From: Haloglomus halophilum
Lineage (GTDB): Archaea; Halobacteriota; Halobacteria; Halobacteriales; Haloarculaceae
Direction: 5' to 3'
DNA: 64,000 nt
Assembly: GCF_024298885.1 (NCBI RefSeq)
Contig: NZ_CP101166.1
Location: 186,001-250,000, forward strand
The notes below the pieces were generated by a model. The model was not told the origin of the DNA and did not search any database. It saw only the letters and a list, made by a program, of their open reading frames with translations. The translations under genes and the position numbers were made by a program. Below are positions 1 to 8,598 of the stretch, one piece after another (position 1 is the first letter of the stretch; the number at the start of each line of letters is the position of its first letter).

Positions 1-5
1 ATTGT

Positions 6-341
6 TCACTGGGGTTTCGCGTGCTCGGGGTGGGCCTCGAGCGCACTCTGGTCGTTCCACGCGGGGTGCGATTCGCCGAATCCCTCGGGGATCTCCTCGC
101 CCTCGTACTGGATCTCGATGTAGTCTACGGGCTCGAAGGACTCGGCAACTGTCGCGTCACCGTCGACGACCCGACCCTCGTAGACGACCTCGAGGGGACG
201 CTCGTGGTCGATACGGACTCTGCTGTCGACGACGTGGGTGATCTTCTCCGCCGCCTCCGTCACCGTATCCTCGGAATCGACGGGGACGAGCGTCGGATAG
301 TCGTCTTCTCTGAACCGGACGAGCAGTGGAAACTCTGCCAT
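6..341 (-). CDS. TmoB-like small subunit of a toluene/phenol-type diiron monooxygenase
   Basis: 111-residue acidic protein. Its first 80 residues can be aligned by eye with the TmoB gamma subunit of toluene-4-monooxygenase: start MAEFPLLVRF, an LVPVD strand, an AEKITH helix, a VxSRVRI strand, TVAES, and an IEIQYE end, which is the ubiquitin-like TmoB fold. In the family this subunit belongs to the hydroxylase that oxidises benzene, toluene or phenol. The tail from about residue 81 is an acidic extension. I chose ATG at 341 over a GTG at 356 because it matches the start of TmoB and lies about 32-43 bases below a TATA-like stretch at 373-384. The gene reads off the left edge, where other monooxygenase subunits would be expected. 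The family call rests on a short weak match plus the catechol-pathway context. Confidence 0.6.
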   Translation of the reverse strand: MAEFPLLVRFREDDYPTLVPVDSEDTVTEAAEKITHVVDSRVRIDHERPLEVVYEGRVVDGDATVAESFEPVDYIEIQYEGEEIPEGFGESHPAWNDQSALEAHPEHAKPQ

Positions 342-550
342 GGGAATACAACTCACCCTATCACAATCGCCTTACATATATTTACCGGTGGATGAAGGGT
401 ATCTGGTATGAAACAGGGCTCTCGCCGGCTGTTCTCGGGCAGAACCCCCGCGGCTGTGCGGTAGCCGAGCGGGAAAGACGGAGGAATCCAGCGATGATAC
501 CGGGGTCGACCGGTCCGAACGACGCGCCAGCCCGGCGTCTGGCTGCTGGA

Positions 551-1618
551 TCAGTCGTCGGCCTCCGCTGGCTCCGGTTCCTGCTTCTGGTGGCGTTCCC
601 GGAGGGGACGGCAGTGGAGGTGCTCGCCACCCTGGTCGCTCCAGTCGGTCTCGTCGGTCGGGATGTAGTCGTACTGGCGGCGGGCGTGCGACCCGGCCTT
701 GCCGCCCCACCAGACGAACCCGTCCGAGCCGTCCTCGGGGGTCCACGTGATGGGCTCCCAGTCGGGGTCGAAGATGAGGTAGCCACCCGCGAAGATCTCG
801 ACCTTGTTCCCCGACGGCTCGAGGTAGTAGTTGAAGTGGGCCTGACTGATGCCGTGCCGGGCGGGTCCACCGACCATCTCGATGCCGCGCTCCCGGAGCA
901 GGTCGGCAGCTCGCTCGAGTTCACCCGCCTGTCCACCGTCCATGTAGTACGCGACGTGGTCGATCTTCCCATTGACGTTCGCGTCCGGGGGAGCCCGCAC
1001 GAACGCGATCTCGTGGACGAGCGGCGAGACGCTCAGCCAGGTGCCGGCCTGGTTACCCTCGGGGTCGATCCCCTCCTCCCGAAGCTTGAAGCCAAGGACA
1101 TCCTGGAACCACTCCGTACACTCGGCGACGTTGGGCACGTTGAAGTTGACGTGGTCGATGCGGCGAAGGCCGGCGCCACGTTCGGGCTTCTTCCGGGGCT
1201 GGTTCTTCAGGCGGGAACGGTCCTCCTCGGCGACCGTGTCGAACCCCCGGTCGATGTCGTAGACGAGCTCGAAGTACTCGGGAGCGTCGCCCGGGTAGTC
1301 GAACCGGAGCGCGCTCCCCTGACCGGGCTCGTCGCTTTCTTCCACCCACTCGGTGTCGTAGCCCGACTCCTCGATCCGTCGTTCGAACTCCTCGAAGTCG
1401 TCCTCGTCCTCCAGCATCCAGGCCACGTGGCGACAGCCCCAGTCCTCCCCCTCGCGGAGGATGAGGGTGTAGTCCTGCCAGTCACCGTAGGCCGCCAGGT
1501 AGTACGCGTCGTCCTCCTCGTGGCTGACGTACATTCCCATCGTGTCCCGGAAGTGCTCGAGGGACGCTTCCAGGTCCGGACAGTACAGCTCTGCGTGCGC
1601 TAGGGTTGCGATACCCAT
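551..1618 (-). CDS. catechol 2,3-dioxygenase (extradiol ring cleavage)
   Basis: 355-residue type I extradiol dioxygenase with two tandem VOC domains. It opens catechol (or an alkylcatechol) next to the diol to give 2-hydroxymuconic semialdehyde. The Fe(II) triad is intact in the second domain: His156 (RRIDHVNFN), His221 (GKIDHVAYY) and Glu274 (NKVEIFAGG). The second-shell residues His255 and Tyr265 are also present. The N-terminal VOC domain is residues 1-125. Typical enzymes are about 300-320 residues; this one carries a roughly 45-residue tail rich in charge after the last VOC strand. Start ATG at 1618 matches the family N-terminus, and a TATA-like sequence lies about 25-32 bases upstream (1643-1650), which suggests a leaderless mRNA. 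Substrate range cannot be read from sequence. Confidence 0.93.
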   Translation of the reverse strand: MGIATLAHAELYCPDLEASLEHFRDTMGMYVSHEEDDAYYLAAYGDWQDYTLILREGEDWGCRHVAWMLEDEDDFEEFERRIEESGYDTEWVEESDEPGQGSALRFDYPGDAPEYFELVYDIDRGFDTVAEEDRSRLKNQPRKKPERGAGLRRIDHVNFNVPNVAECTEWFQDVLGFKLREEGIDPEGNQAGTWLSVSPLVHEIAFVRAPPDANVNGKIDHVAYYMDGGQAGELERAADLLRERGIEMVGGPARHGISQAHFNYYLEPSGNKVEIFAGGYLIFDPDWEPITWTPEDGSDGFVWWGGKAGSHARRQYDYIPTDETDWSDQGGEHLHCRPLRERHQKQEPEPAEADD

Positions 1619-1856
1619 ACGAGGACTCACTTGAACGGTCGTAATAAAGATTTTGCCGGTACCTGATTTTACTGCTGCTCGGCGGCCCGAACGGACCGAT
1701 ATCAACGGTTTCGGGGACAGTACGTTCGATAACCGGCCGACGACCATCGACCACGAAGTTTAGCAACTGAAAACACACCCTGTGAACGAGTCACACATGA
1801 GGCAGCTATCGGGAGGTCGATGTCGACGGTGAGCCGTTGGCGCGGCCGAACCGGGG

Positions 1857-2624
1857 TCAGGAGAGCTTCACATTGACCTCGATGACGTTTGCTGACTCGA
1901 GCAGCATGTCCTCCAGTTCGGTGTCGATGCGCTCGTCCGTCATCCGCCGGGCCGGTCCCGAGACGCTGATAGCACCGAGGACTCGACCGGAATCGTCGCG
2001 GATGGGCGTTCCGATGCATCGAACGCCACGAAGTCGCTCTCCGTCGCTGAAGGCGTATCCCCGTTCCCGGACTTTGTCGAGGCGGCGCTTGAGTTCGTCC
2101 AGGTCGGTGACCGTATTCTCGGTCTGCTTGGGCAACCCGTTCCGTTCGACGATCTCGTTGACCCGGTGGTCGGGGAGATAGGCGATCATCGCCTTGCCGG
2201 CTGCCACGCTGTGGGGGTAGACGTACTCTCCGAGCGAGAGCGTGGTCGGAATCGCGTTCTCGCTCATCGCCCGGTAGATGAAGACCACCATATCCTCCTC
2301 TAACTTCGCGAACTGGGCCCGCTCGTCCGTCTTCTCCGCCAGCGCGTCGACCTCGTGTTTCATGTCGTCGTAGATGGAGATGCGGTTCTTCACGCGCTCT
2401 GAGAGGCTGAGATGTCGCAGACTCAGCCGGTACGTGTCGCTGGTCCGCGCGAGGAACCCCTCCTGCGAGAGCGTCCTTAGATATGTGTGAACAGTACTCT
2501 TGGAGACATCGAGCTCGTTCGCGATCTCGGTGAGGGTCATCTTCCCCTCGTCCTCGAGGAGATGGATGATCGTAGAAGCGCGTTCCACCGCCTTGATCGT
2601 TCGGGGCGTGTGTTCCTCAGTCAT
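1857..2624 (-). CDS. IclR-family transcriptional regulator (copy 1)
   Basis: 255-residue IclR protein. Residues 10-70 form the winged helix (MTLTEIANELDVSKSTVHTY is the helix-turn-helix), and the rest is the GAF-like effector domain with the usual SVAAGKAMIAYLP, RERGYAFSDGE, RCIGTPIRD and LGAISVSGPARRM blocks. IclR proteins sense small carboxylates or aromatics and control nearby catabolic operons, so this is a likely regulator of the surrounding ring-cleavage genes. ATG at 2624 fits the family start and sits about 20-30 bases below the TATA-like CTTATACTAC (2643-2653). It is one of two IclR genes flanking a 0.8-kb non-coding gap that contains several inverted repeats. Ligand unknown. Confidence 0.9.
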   Translation of the reverse strand: MTEEHTPRTIKAVERASTIIHLLEDEGKMTLTEIANELDVSKSTVHTYLRTLSQEGFLARTSDTYRLSLRHLSLSERVKNRISIYDDMKHEVDALAEKTDERAQFAKLEEDMVVFIYRAMSENAIPTTLSLGEYVYPHSVAAGKAMIAYLPDHRVNEIVERNGLPKQTENTVTDLDELKRRLDKVRERGYAFSDGERLRGVRCIGTPIRDDSGRVLGAISVSGPARRMTDERIDTELEDMLLESANVIEVNVKLS

Positions 2625-3417
2625 GGTCCCACGTACGACCGATGTAGTATAAGCGTTCGTCCCACACGACGCGACGGGCTCCCGAACGCGCAAACGTGGA
2701 ACTTTTTGGCCAAGAATGACACATATACAACTACTGAGTCAGAAATCCGGATGCCGAAGCAACGTGTCGCCGTTCAACCCCGTTTCATCGATTATCTCGA
2801 CGGAATCGGCTGTTCGTATATCTCAAACGGCGAATACGACCGACTGTTGACTGCTGATTCCACCGCCCTTCTGCCATTTTCCGTCGTTCCGACGGACAGC
2901 CGTGGCTGCTACTGAGACTGCACGCCACCTACCTCCGGCGCCGAGTGTATAACATCTGTACTGCTGTTATACCTAAGCGGTCGAGACACAAGACGGAATC
3001 GTAGGAGAGGGAGCGAGAGCAATAACAAACATACTATTGTTACAAGACCAGGTTAGAACGACACCGGACCCGGTCGCGTCCCTCCAGCAATCCAGGGGAC
3101 TCATTGAAGTGAGATGGCATGACAAGGTAGCCGCGTCGCTCAACTGTCCCATCGGTTCGCGGAGAGACAGCCCTGGAGCTATCCAGGGACGTCACCCACA
3201 TCTATCTCCCCGCACAGGAGAGTACGCCGGCACACCAACCAGTGCGGCAAAACGTCGGGAAGATACCCCTGAGACAGGAAGTTTGATAATCACAAACAGT
3301 ATCTGCGTTGTCGGAGGATGAGAGACGCCGATCTCGATAGCTACGACCCACCAGTACCCGTCGTTCACTCCACCGTTCCTGGCCCCAGGAGGCAGACAGT
3401 ACCGGACTGTGGAGGCG
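2625..3417. other. long non-coding gap between two IclR genes with inverted repeats
   Basis: No convincing gene is seen here; the short open frames lack acidic haloarchaeal composition and recognisable domains. The gap contains four short inverted repeats, described separately or in the findings: GTATAACA/TGTTATAC (2947-2972), TAACAA/TTGTTA (3023-3042), CCCTGGA/TCCAGGG (3171-3188) and GTTTG/CAAAC (3281-3297). It could hold regulatory sites or a small RNA. Confidence 0.5.
2947..2972. promoter_or_regulatory. perfect 8-bp inverted repeat, candidate operator
   Basis: GTATAACA (2947-2954) and TGTTATAC (2965-2972) are perfect reverse complements separated by ten bases. It lies about 320 bases upstream of IclR copy 1 and 450 bases beyond the end of IclR copy 2. 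Role as an IclR binding site is inference. Confidence 0.4.
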
Positions 3418-4179
3418 TCAATTGTACTTCAGGTCGAGTTCGATCTCGTTCGCAGTGCTGACAACCTTTCCGGTAATCTCCCCGTCGAAGTTTCCATCGC
3501 CGAGCCGTCTGGTCGGTGCCGAGACGCTGATGGCACCGAGCACCTGGTCGTCCACCTGAACGGGGGCGCCGATACAGGCCAGCCCCCTGGTCCGTTCCTC
3601 GTCGTCAATCGCGTACCCGCGCTCACGCACCGTCTCCAGTTCCTCTAGCAGCGCCTCCTTCTCGGTGATCGTGTTCTCCGTCGCCCCCGGGAGTCCCCAG
3701 GTGTCGACTATCTCGTCGATGCGCTCTCTGGGCAGGTTCGCCAGGATGGCCTTCCCGACCGCGATGTTGTGAAGCCGGATTCGGTAGCCCACGTGGGTGT
3801 CGAGGTTGACCGCGTACTCCCCTCGAGCCTGGTAGAGGTAGACGCCCTTCCCGTTCTCCTCCGTCGCCAGATTGACCAGCATCCCCGTGTCGTCGGCCAA
3901 CTGGATGGCCTTGGGCCGCCCCGTCTGGTAGAGGGGGATGTTGTCCCGGACGTAGCCACCGAGCGTGAGAAACTGGAGGGTCAGGTGGTAGACGTTCCCC
4001 TCCTGCTGGACGAAGCCGTGTTGACGGAGGGTACTGAGGTGGTTGTGGATCGCCCCCTTCGTCATGTCCAGTTCGTCGGTGAGCTCGTGGATGCGGGCCC
4101 CATCCAGGTCCCGGAGTTTCGAGACCAGCTCCAGCGATTTCTCGGTCGTTTTGACCGGGTGATTCGTTCCTTCGTTCAT
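3418..4179 (-). CDS. IclR-family transcriptional regulator (copy 2)
   Basis: 253-residue IclR paralogue of the gene at 1857-2624. Residues 10-75 are the winged helix (IHELTDELDMTKGAIHNHL), followed by the effector domain with NIAVGKAILANLP, RERGYAIDDEE, ACIGAPVQ and LGAISVSAPTRRL. It is divergent from the acetaldehyde dehydrogenase/aldolase operon and shares a 292-base intergenic region with it, so it is the best candidate for that operon's regulator. ATG at 4179 was chosen because it starts the family-conserved region (KTTEKSLELVSKL) and follows an AT-rich box at about 4203-4212. The two copies clearly differ in the DNA-recognition helix, so they probably bind different operators. Confidence 0.9.
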   Translation of the reverse strand: MNEGTNHPVKTTEKSLELVSKLRDLDGARIHELTDELDMTKGAIHNHLSTLRQHGFVQQEGNVYHLTLQFLTLGGYVRDNIPLYQTGRPKAIQLADDTGMLVNLATEENGKGVYLYQARGEYAVNLDTHVGYRIRLHNIAVGKAILANLPRERIDEIVDTWGLPGATENTITEKEALLEELETVRERGYAIDDEERTRGLACIGAPVQVDDQVLGAISVSAPTRRLGDGNFDGEITGKVVSTANEIELDLKYN

Positions 4180-4439
4180 ACTCCCGTCTCCAGAGGCCAC
4201 CGGCAAATAGTTTGTTTTCGGTTTCAGAACGCCGGTCCGTGAGAGAACCCTGGCTCGCCCCCTGTGGAGACGGAGGGGAGGCCGGTAGCGCATCCAGCGC
4301 AGAACGGGTGTTTAGTATTTGAAAACGAACTTGAACCGTCGCTCACTCCGACTCCTGTCCCTCGACAGCCATCGGATTGAGCATGCGCCCACGTGCAGGT
4401 ATCTGAATTTTGCAGAACCAGTATTCCGACGAGCGGCAG

Positions 4440-4447
4440 TTTTAATA
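4440..4447 (+). promoter_or_regulatory. TATA-like box of the lower meta-pathway operon
   Basis: TTTTAATA ends 25 bases before the ATG at 4472, the spacing expected for a leaderless haloarchaeal transcript starting at or next to the start codon. The same 292-base region holds a near-inverted pair, GTTTGTTTTC (about 4209-4218) and GAAAACGAAC (about 4320-4329), that could be an IclR operator. Confidence 0.5.
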
Positions 4448-4471
4448 TCTGGGAGTCAATCTCTGGTCAAT

Positions 4472-5407
4472 ATGACGGTGAAAGCTGCAATTGTAGGGCC
4501 AGGTAACATCGGGACCGACCTGATGTACAAGATACTCGCCCGTGGTGACGCAGTCGAGCTAGAGCGGATGATCGGGATCTTCCCGGTCGAAGAATCGGAG
4601 GGACTCCAGGCCGCCGTCGACGAAGGTGTCGACGTCGGGACCGAGGGCATCGACAGTGTTCGAGAACACGCAGACGAGTTCGACGTGGTCTTCGAGGCGA
4701 CGAGCGCGAAGGTCCACTCGCAGAACGCGCCGGTGTATCGGGATCTCGGGCTGTTCGCCATCGACCTCACCCCTGCCGCCGTCGGTCCGTACACCGTCCC
4801 GGTGGTCAACCTCGACGACGTGGTCCACAGCGAGGACAACATCAACATGGTGACCTGCGGCGGGCAGGCGACCATCCCGATGATCCACGCGGTCGACCGC
4901 GTCATCGACGTCGGGTACGCGGAGATGGTGTCGACGATCGCCTCGAAGTCCGCTGGGCCCGGGACACGCCACAACATCGACGAGTTCACCCAGACGACGT
5001 CCGCCGGCATGGAGGCTGTCGGGGGCGCCGACGAGGGCAAGGCCATCATCGTCCTCAACCCGGCCGAGCCGCCGATCATGATGCGCAACACCATCTACGC
5101 CATGGTCCCCGACACGGTCGACATCGCCGAGGTCCGGGACTCAATCTACGACATGGAGTCCGAGATCCAGTCCTACGTCCCGGGCTACGAGGTGACGCTC
5201 GACCCCACCGTCAAGGGTCAGGACGAAGTCGGGTTCGACCTCGACGGGGACGTCATCGTTACCACGATGATCGAGGTGGAGGGCGAGGGCCAGCACCTCC
5301 CACCGTACGCCGGGAACCTCGACATCATGACGAGCGCAGCACTCGGAGCCGCCGAACGCATCGCCGCACAACCGTCCGCCGCCGGTGCCCTCGGGGGTGA
5401 CGACTGA
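4472..5407 (+). CDS. acetaldehyde dehydrogenase (acylating), meta-cleavage pathway
   Basis: 311-residue NAD- and CoA-dependent acetaldehyde dehydrogenase of the MhpF/DmpF/BphJ family, which converts acetaldehyde to acetyl-CoA. The Rossmann start is AAIVGPGNIGTDLMYKIL. The nucleophile is Cys129 in MVTCGGQATIPM. The family blocks SKSAGPGTRHNIDEF and NPAEPPIMMRNTIY are present. ATG at 4472 gives the family N-terminus and lies 25 bases below a TATA-like TTTTAATA; an upstream in-frame extension to 4319 has no family similarity and was rejected. The stop overlaps the start of the aldolase gene by one base, fitting the known channelling aldolase-dehydrogenase complex of bacteria. Confidence 0.95.
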   Translation: MTVKAAIVGPGNIGTDLMYKILARGDAVELERMIGIFPVEESEGLQAAVDEGVDVGTEGIDSVREHADEFDVVFEATSAKVHSQNAPVYRDLGLFAIDLTPAAVGPYTVPVVNLDDVVHSEDNINMVTCGGQATIPMIHAVDRVIDVGYAEMVSTIASKSAGPGTRHNIDEFTQTTSAGMEAVGGADEGKAIIVLNPAEPPIMMRNTIYAMVPDTVDIAEVRDSIYDMESEIQSYVPGYEVTLDPTVKGQDEVGFDLDGDVIVTTMIEVEGEGQHLPPYAGNLDIMTSAALGAAERIAAQPSAAGALGGDD

Positions 5408-6453
5408 TGACGGACGCGGACCTCCGGCTGGTCGACATGACCCTGCGCGACGGGATGCACGCCGTCGACCACCAGTTCACACCCGAGCAGATGGCCGACG
5501 TCGCCGGCGCGCTGGACGAGGCCGAGATGGACGTCGTGGAGATGTCCCATGGGGACGGCATGGGTGGGTCATCCATCAACTACGGCTTCGCGGCTGCCGA
5601 CACCGAGGAGTACCTCGAGGCGGTCGCCCCGGCGCTCACCGACACCGAGCTTTCGGTCCTCCTGCTGCCCGGCATCGGCACCGTCGAGGAGCTCGAACTC
5701 GCGGCCAGCAAGGGAGCCGACATCTGCCGCATCGCCACCCACGTCACGGAGGCGGACATCTCACAGGAGCACTTCGAGTACGTCGACGAGCTGGGACTCG
5801 AGGCCAACGGACTGTTGATGCTCTCGCACATGGAGCCGCCGGAGAAGGTCCTCGAACAGGCCCGGCTGATGGAGGAGTACGGCGCCGACGCGGTCTACGT
5901 CATGGACTCCGCGGGAGCGATGCTCCCCAGTGACGCCCGTGAGCGGGTCGAGCTGCTCGTCGACGAGCTCTCCATCGATGTCGGCTTCCACGCACACAAC
6001 AACCTCGGCCTCGCCATCGGGAACACGCTGGCCGCCGTCGACGCGGGCGCGGTCACCGTCGACGGCTGCCTCCGCGGCCTGGGCGCCGGCTCGGGTAACG
6101 CGCAGCTAGAGGTGCTCGTGGGAACGCTGATGAAGGCCGGCTACGACGTCAACCCGGACTTCTTCGGGACCATGGACGCGGCCGAGGAAGCGCTCCTTCC
6201 GATGCTGGACGAGGAGACGATGCCGGAACTGGACAACGACTCGCTGGTGCTCGGCTACGCTGGCGTCTACTCGTCGTTCCTCCGGCACGCCCGCCGCGTC
6301 AGCGACGAGTTCGGCCTCGACCCCCGGGACGTACTCGTCGAACTGGGTGAGATGGGCGTCGTCGGCGGCCAGGAGGACATGATCACGGACGTGGCCGCCC
6401 GGATGGCCGAGGAGGGGAGCGCGGCCGCCGAGGCCTCACAGGACGACGACTGA
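5407..6453 (+). CDS. 4-hydroxy-2-oxovalerate aldolase
   Basis: 348-residue class II aldolase of the MhpE/DmpG/BphI family that splits 4-hydroxy-2-oxovalerate into pyruvate and acetaldehyde. The N-terminal HMGL-like TIM barrel has the catalytic block MTLRDGMHAVDHQF with Arg14, Asp15 and His18, and the metal ligands His195 and His197 in VGFHAHNNLGLAIGNT. The C-terminal DmpG communication domain (YAGVYSSFLRHARRV, DPRDVLVELGEMGVVGGQEDMI) follows, ending in a short acidic tail. Its start overlaps the dehydrogenase stop by one base, so the pair is almost certainly co-translated. The length matches bacterial enzymes. Confidence 0.96.
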   Translation: MTDADLRLVDMTLRDGMHAVDHQFTPEQMADVAGALDEAEMDVVEMSHGDGMGGSSINYGFAAADTEEYLEAVAPALTDTELSVLLLPGIGTVEELELAASKGADICRIATHVTEADISQEHFEYVDELGLEANGLLMLSHMEPPEKVLEQARLMEEYGADAVYVMDSAGAMLPSDARERVELLVDELSIDVGFHAHNNLGLAIGNTLAAVDAGAVTVDGCLRGLGAGSGNAQLEVLVGTLMKAGYDVNPDFFGTMDAAEEALLPMLDEETMPELDNDSLVLGYAGVYSSFLRHARRVSDEFGLDPRDVLVELGEMGVVGGQEDMITDVAARMAEEGSAAAEASQDDD

Positions 6454-6516
6454 CGCCATCCACTGCTGGCTGGGTAGCCGTCGCCAACGAGGAGTCGGCT
6501 TCGTCGGCGGACCGAT

Positions 6517-6900
6517 TCAGTCGTGGTCTTCTATCAGTTCGATGCCGTACCCCTCGGGGTCCTCGATGAACGCGATGCGGGCGTTCACCGCATCGGAGTC
6601 CAGCGGTCCCCGACGGAGCGTACACGGACCGTTCTCCACGAGTCGCTCGACCGCAGCGTCGGTATCCGGCACGGAGAGGGCGATGTGGTCGAACCCACCC
6701 GTCGACGGCGGGTCGCGGTCGGGGTCGTACTTGAACTGGATCTCGGTCCCGTTCTCGCCCGCCACGTACACGTTCGTCGCGCCGTCGCCGCTCTCGAACT
6801 CGTGTGTCTTCTCGAGTCCCAGGGTGTCGACGTAGAACGACAGCGTCCGTTCGAGGTCCGACACCCACAGGGCGCTGTGGAGTACCTCCATACTCGTCAT
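6517..6900 (-). CDS. glyoxalase I-like VOC protein
   Basis: 127-residue single VOC-fold protein very close in pattern to bacterial GloA. All four metal ligands of glyoxalase I are present: His8, Glu53 (TEIQF), His72 (FDHIALSV) and Glu121 (YGIELIED). Known relatives isomerise the hemithioacetal of a thiol and methylglyoxal, but haloarchaea lack glutathione and use gamma-glutamylcysteine, so the thiol partner here is unknown. It lies convergent with the aldolase operon and divergent from the aldehyde dehydrogenase gene. Start ATG at 6900 (an alternative at 6891 is possible) is about 17-26 bases below a TATA-like TATATTAC. A pathway role, for instance handling a reactive aldehyde or ketoacid, is inference. 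Confidence 0.8.
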   Translation of the reverse strand: MTSMEVLHSALWVSDLERTLSFYVDTLGLEKTHEFESGDGATNVYVAGENGTEIQFKYDPDRDPPSTGGFDHIALSVPDTDAAVERLVENGPCTLRRGPLDSDAVNARIAFIEDPEGYGIELIEDHD

Positions 6901-6996
6901 TGACGGATGTGTGTAATATACCAATCGGTGATCGAGGCGCACCCCCGGGGGCGATAGATTTTTATCAGCGCCGACAGCAGTTCCACTCGGTATCCG

Positions 6997-8490
6997 ATGA
7001 GTCGACAAGAGCCAACCGTCCGTGGGCCAGAGATATCGATCGACGCCGACTGGGACCGCCAGTACGTCGGCGGGGAGTGGCGTCGTGTCGAGGAGCGTGA
7101 GCGCATCGAGGTCGAGAACCCGGCGACCCGAGAGCACATCACGGAGGTTCCTGCGGCGTCAGTCGAGGACGTCGACGACGCCTACGAGGCAGCCACGGCA
7201 GCGCAGGTGGACTGGGCCGAGACGCCACCCCAGGAGCGGGCCCGAATCGTCCGCCGTGTGGGAGAACTGATGGAGAAACACGAGGCGGCGATTCGCGAGA
7301 TACTCGCCGTCGAGGGCGGCAGCACCGTCCCGAAGCAGGACATCGAGTTCGGCGGCACGGTGACGCTGGTCTACGATACGGCCCAGTTCCCGTTCCGGGT
7401 GTCTGGCCGACACGCCGACTCGAAGGTCCCCGGAAAGGAGAACATGGTCAGGCGCGAGCCCGCCGGCGTCGTGGGCGTCATCACGCCGTGGAACGTCCCC
7501 CTGAAGCTCGCCATGCGGGCCGCCGGGCCGGCCATCGCGGTCGGTAACGGCGTGGTGCTGAAGCCCCCGGCGGAGACGCCCATCTCGGGGGGGCTCCTGC
7601 TCGCACGCCTGTTCGAGCTGGCCGGCCTGCCGGACGGGGTCCTGAACGTCGTCCCGGGACACGGGTCCACGGCCGGCGACCGGGTCGCCGCCCATCCAGA
7701 CAGCGACGTCATCGCGTTCACCGGCTCGACGCAGGCCGGGCGACTGGTCGGCGAGAATGCCATCGACCACTTCGCGTTCCCGGCCCTCGAACTCGGCGGC
7801 AACAACGCCCACGTCGTACTGGAGGACGCGGACCTCGACACCGCGGTCGACGCCGGCGTCTTCGGTAGCTTCTGGAACCAGGGTCAGGTCTGCATCTCCA
7901 TCAACCGGCACCTGGTCCACGAGTCCATCTACGACGAGTACGTCGAGCGCCTGGCCGAGCGTGCTGCGGACCTGACAGTGGGCGACCCGCGCGACGAGGA
8001 CTCCATCGTCGGGCCCATCATCAACGAGAGCCAGCGCGACCAGATCATGACCTTCATCGAGGAGACGGCCGAGCAGGGCGCAACCATCGAGACCGGCGGG
8101 GAGAACGATGGCCTGTTCGTCGAGCCGACCGTCCTGTCGGGCGTCGAGAACAGCATGTCCGCCGCCTGCAACGAGCACTTCGGCCCCGTCGCGCCGGTCA
8201 TCCCGTTCAGCAGCGACGAGGAGGCGGTCGAACTCGCCAACGGGACGGCATACGGCCTCGCTGGGTCCGTCCACTCCGCGGACCGTGGACGCGCGCGGGA
8301 CGTGGGTGACCAGATCGACGTCGGCATGATGCACATCAACGACCAGCCCATCCACGTCGAACCCCACATGCCCTTCGGCGGAGTGAAGGATTCCGGTGTG
8401 GGCCGGTACAACGGCGACTGGATAATCGACGAGCTCACGACGACGAAGTGGACGTCGGTGCAGCGGGAGGAACGGGGCTACCCGTTCTGA
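6997..8490 (+). CDS. aldehyde dehydrogenase, candidate 2-hydroxymuconic semialdehyde dehydrogenase
   Basis: 497-residue NAD(P)-dependent aldehyde dehydrogenase. Catalytic residues are visible: the Asn of PWNVPLK, Glu265 (ALELGGNN) and Cys299 (NQGQVCISINRH), plus FTGSTQAG for cofactor binding and the closing PFGGVKDSGVGRYNG. The QGQVCxSxNRH and EFGGTV-type spacing resemble benzaldehyde/vanillin dehydrogenases. Context favours oxidation of 2-hydroxymuconic semialdehyde to 2-hydroxymuconate, because a 4-oxalocrotonate decarboxylase, the enzyme of that branch, is encoded nearby. Benzaldehyde oxidation feeding the same island is the main alternative. It is followed on the same strand by the hydratase gene after about 110 bases. 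Confidence 0.85.
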   Translation: MSRQEPTVRGPEISIDADWDRQYVGGEWRRVEERERIEVENPATREHITEVPAASVEDVDDAYEAATAAQVDWAETPPQERARIVRRVGELMEKHEAAIREILAVEGGSTVPKQDIEFGGTVTLVYDTAQFPFRVSGRHADSKVPGKENMVRREPAGVVGVITPWNVPLKLAMRAAGPAIAVGNGVVLKPPAETPISGGLLLARLFELAGLPDGVLNVVPGHGSTAGDRVAAHPDSDVIAFTGSTQAGRLVGENAIDHFAFPALELGGNNAHVVLEDADLDTAVDAGVFGSFWNQGQVCISINRHLVHESIYDEYVERLAERAADLTVGDPRDEDSIVGPIINESQRDQIMTFIEETAEQGATIETGGENDGLFVEPTVLSGVENSMSAACNEHFGPVAPVIPFSSDEEAVELANGTAYGLAGSVHSADRGRARDVGDQIDVGMMHINDQPIHVEPHMPFGGVKDSGVGRYNGDWIIDELTTTKWTSVQREERGYPF

Positions 8491-8598
8491 TGCACGGCGC
8501 CCGCTTGCTACCAGCGCTGACCCGCGGCGGCCAGCCCTGTCGACTCACACGCGACACGGAGACCGAATCTATTTGCCACCCCCTCTGAATGACCACCC

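Noticed and set aside
326..1603. 425-codon plus-strand frame over the catechol dioxygenase
   Set aside because: Antisense shadow; the minus-strand frame contains the complete Fe(II) site.
3037..3321. 94-codon frame in the gap between the IclR genes
   Set aside because: Starts with TTG, composition is not acidic, no family match, and it crosses inverted repeats; more likely non-coding.
4319..4471. N-terminal extension of the acetaldehyde dehydrogenase to 4319
   Set aside because: The extra 51 residues have no similarity to the family and cover the promoter; ATG at 4472 has a TATA-like box at the right distance.
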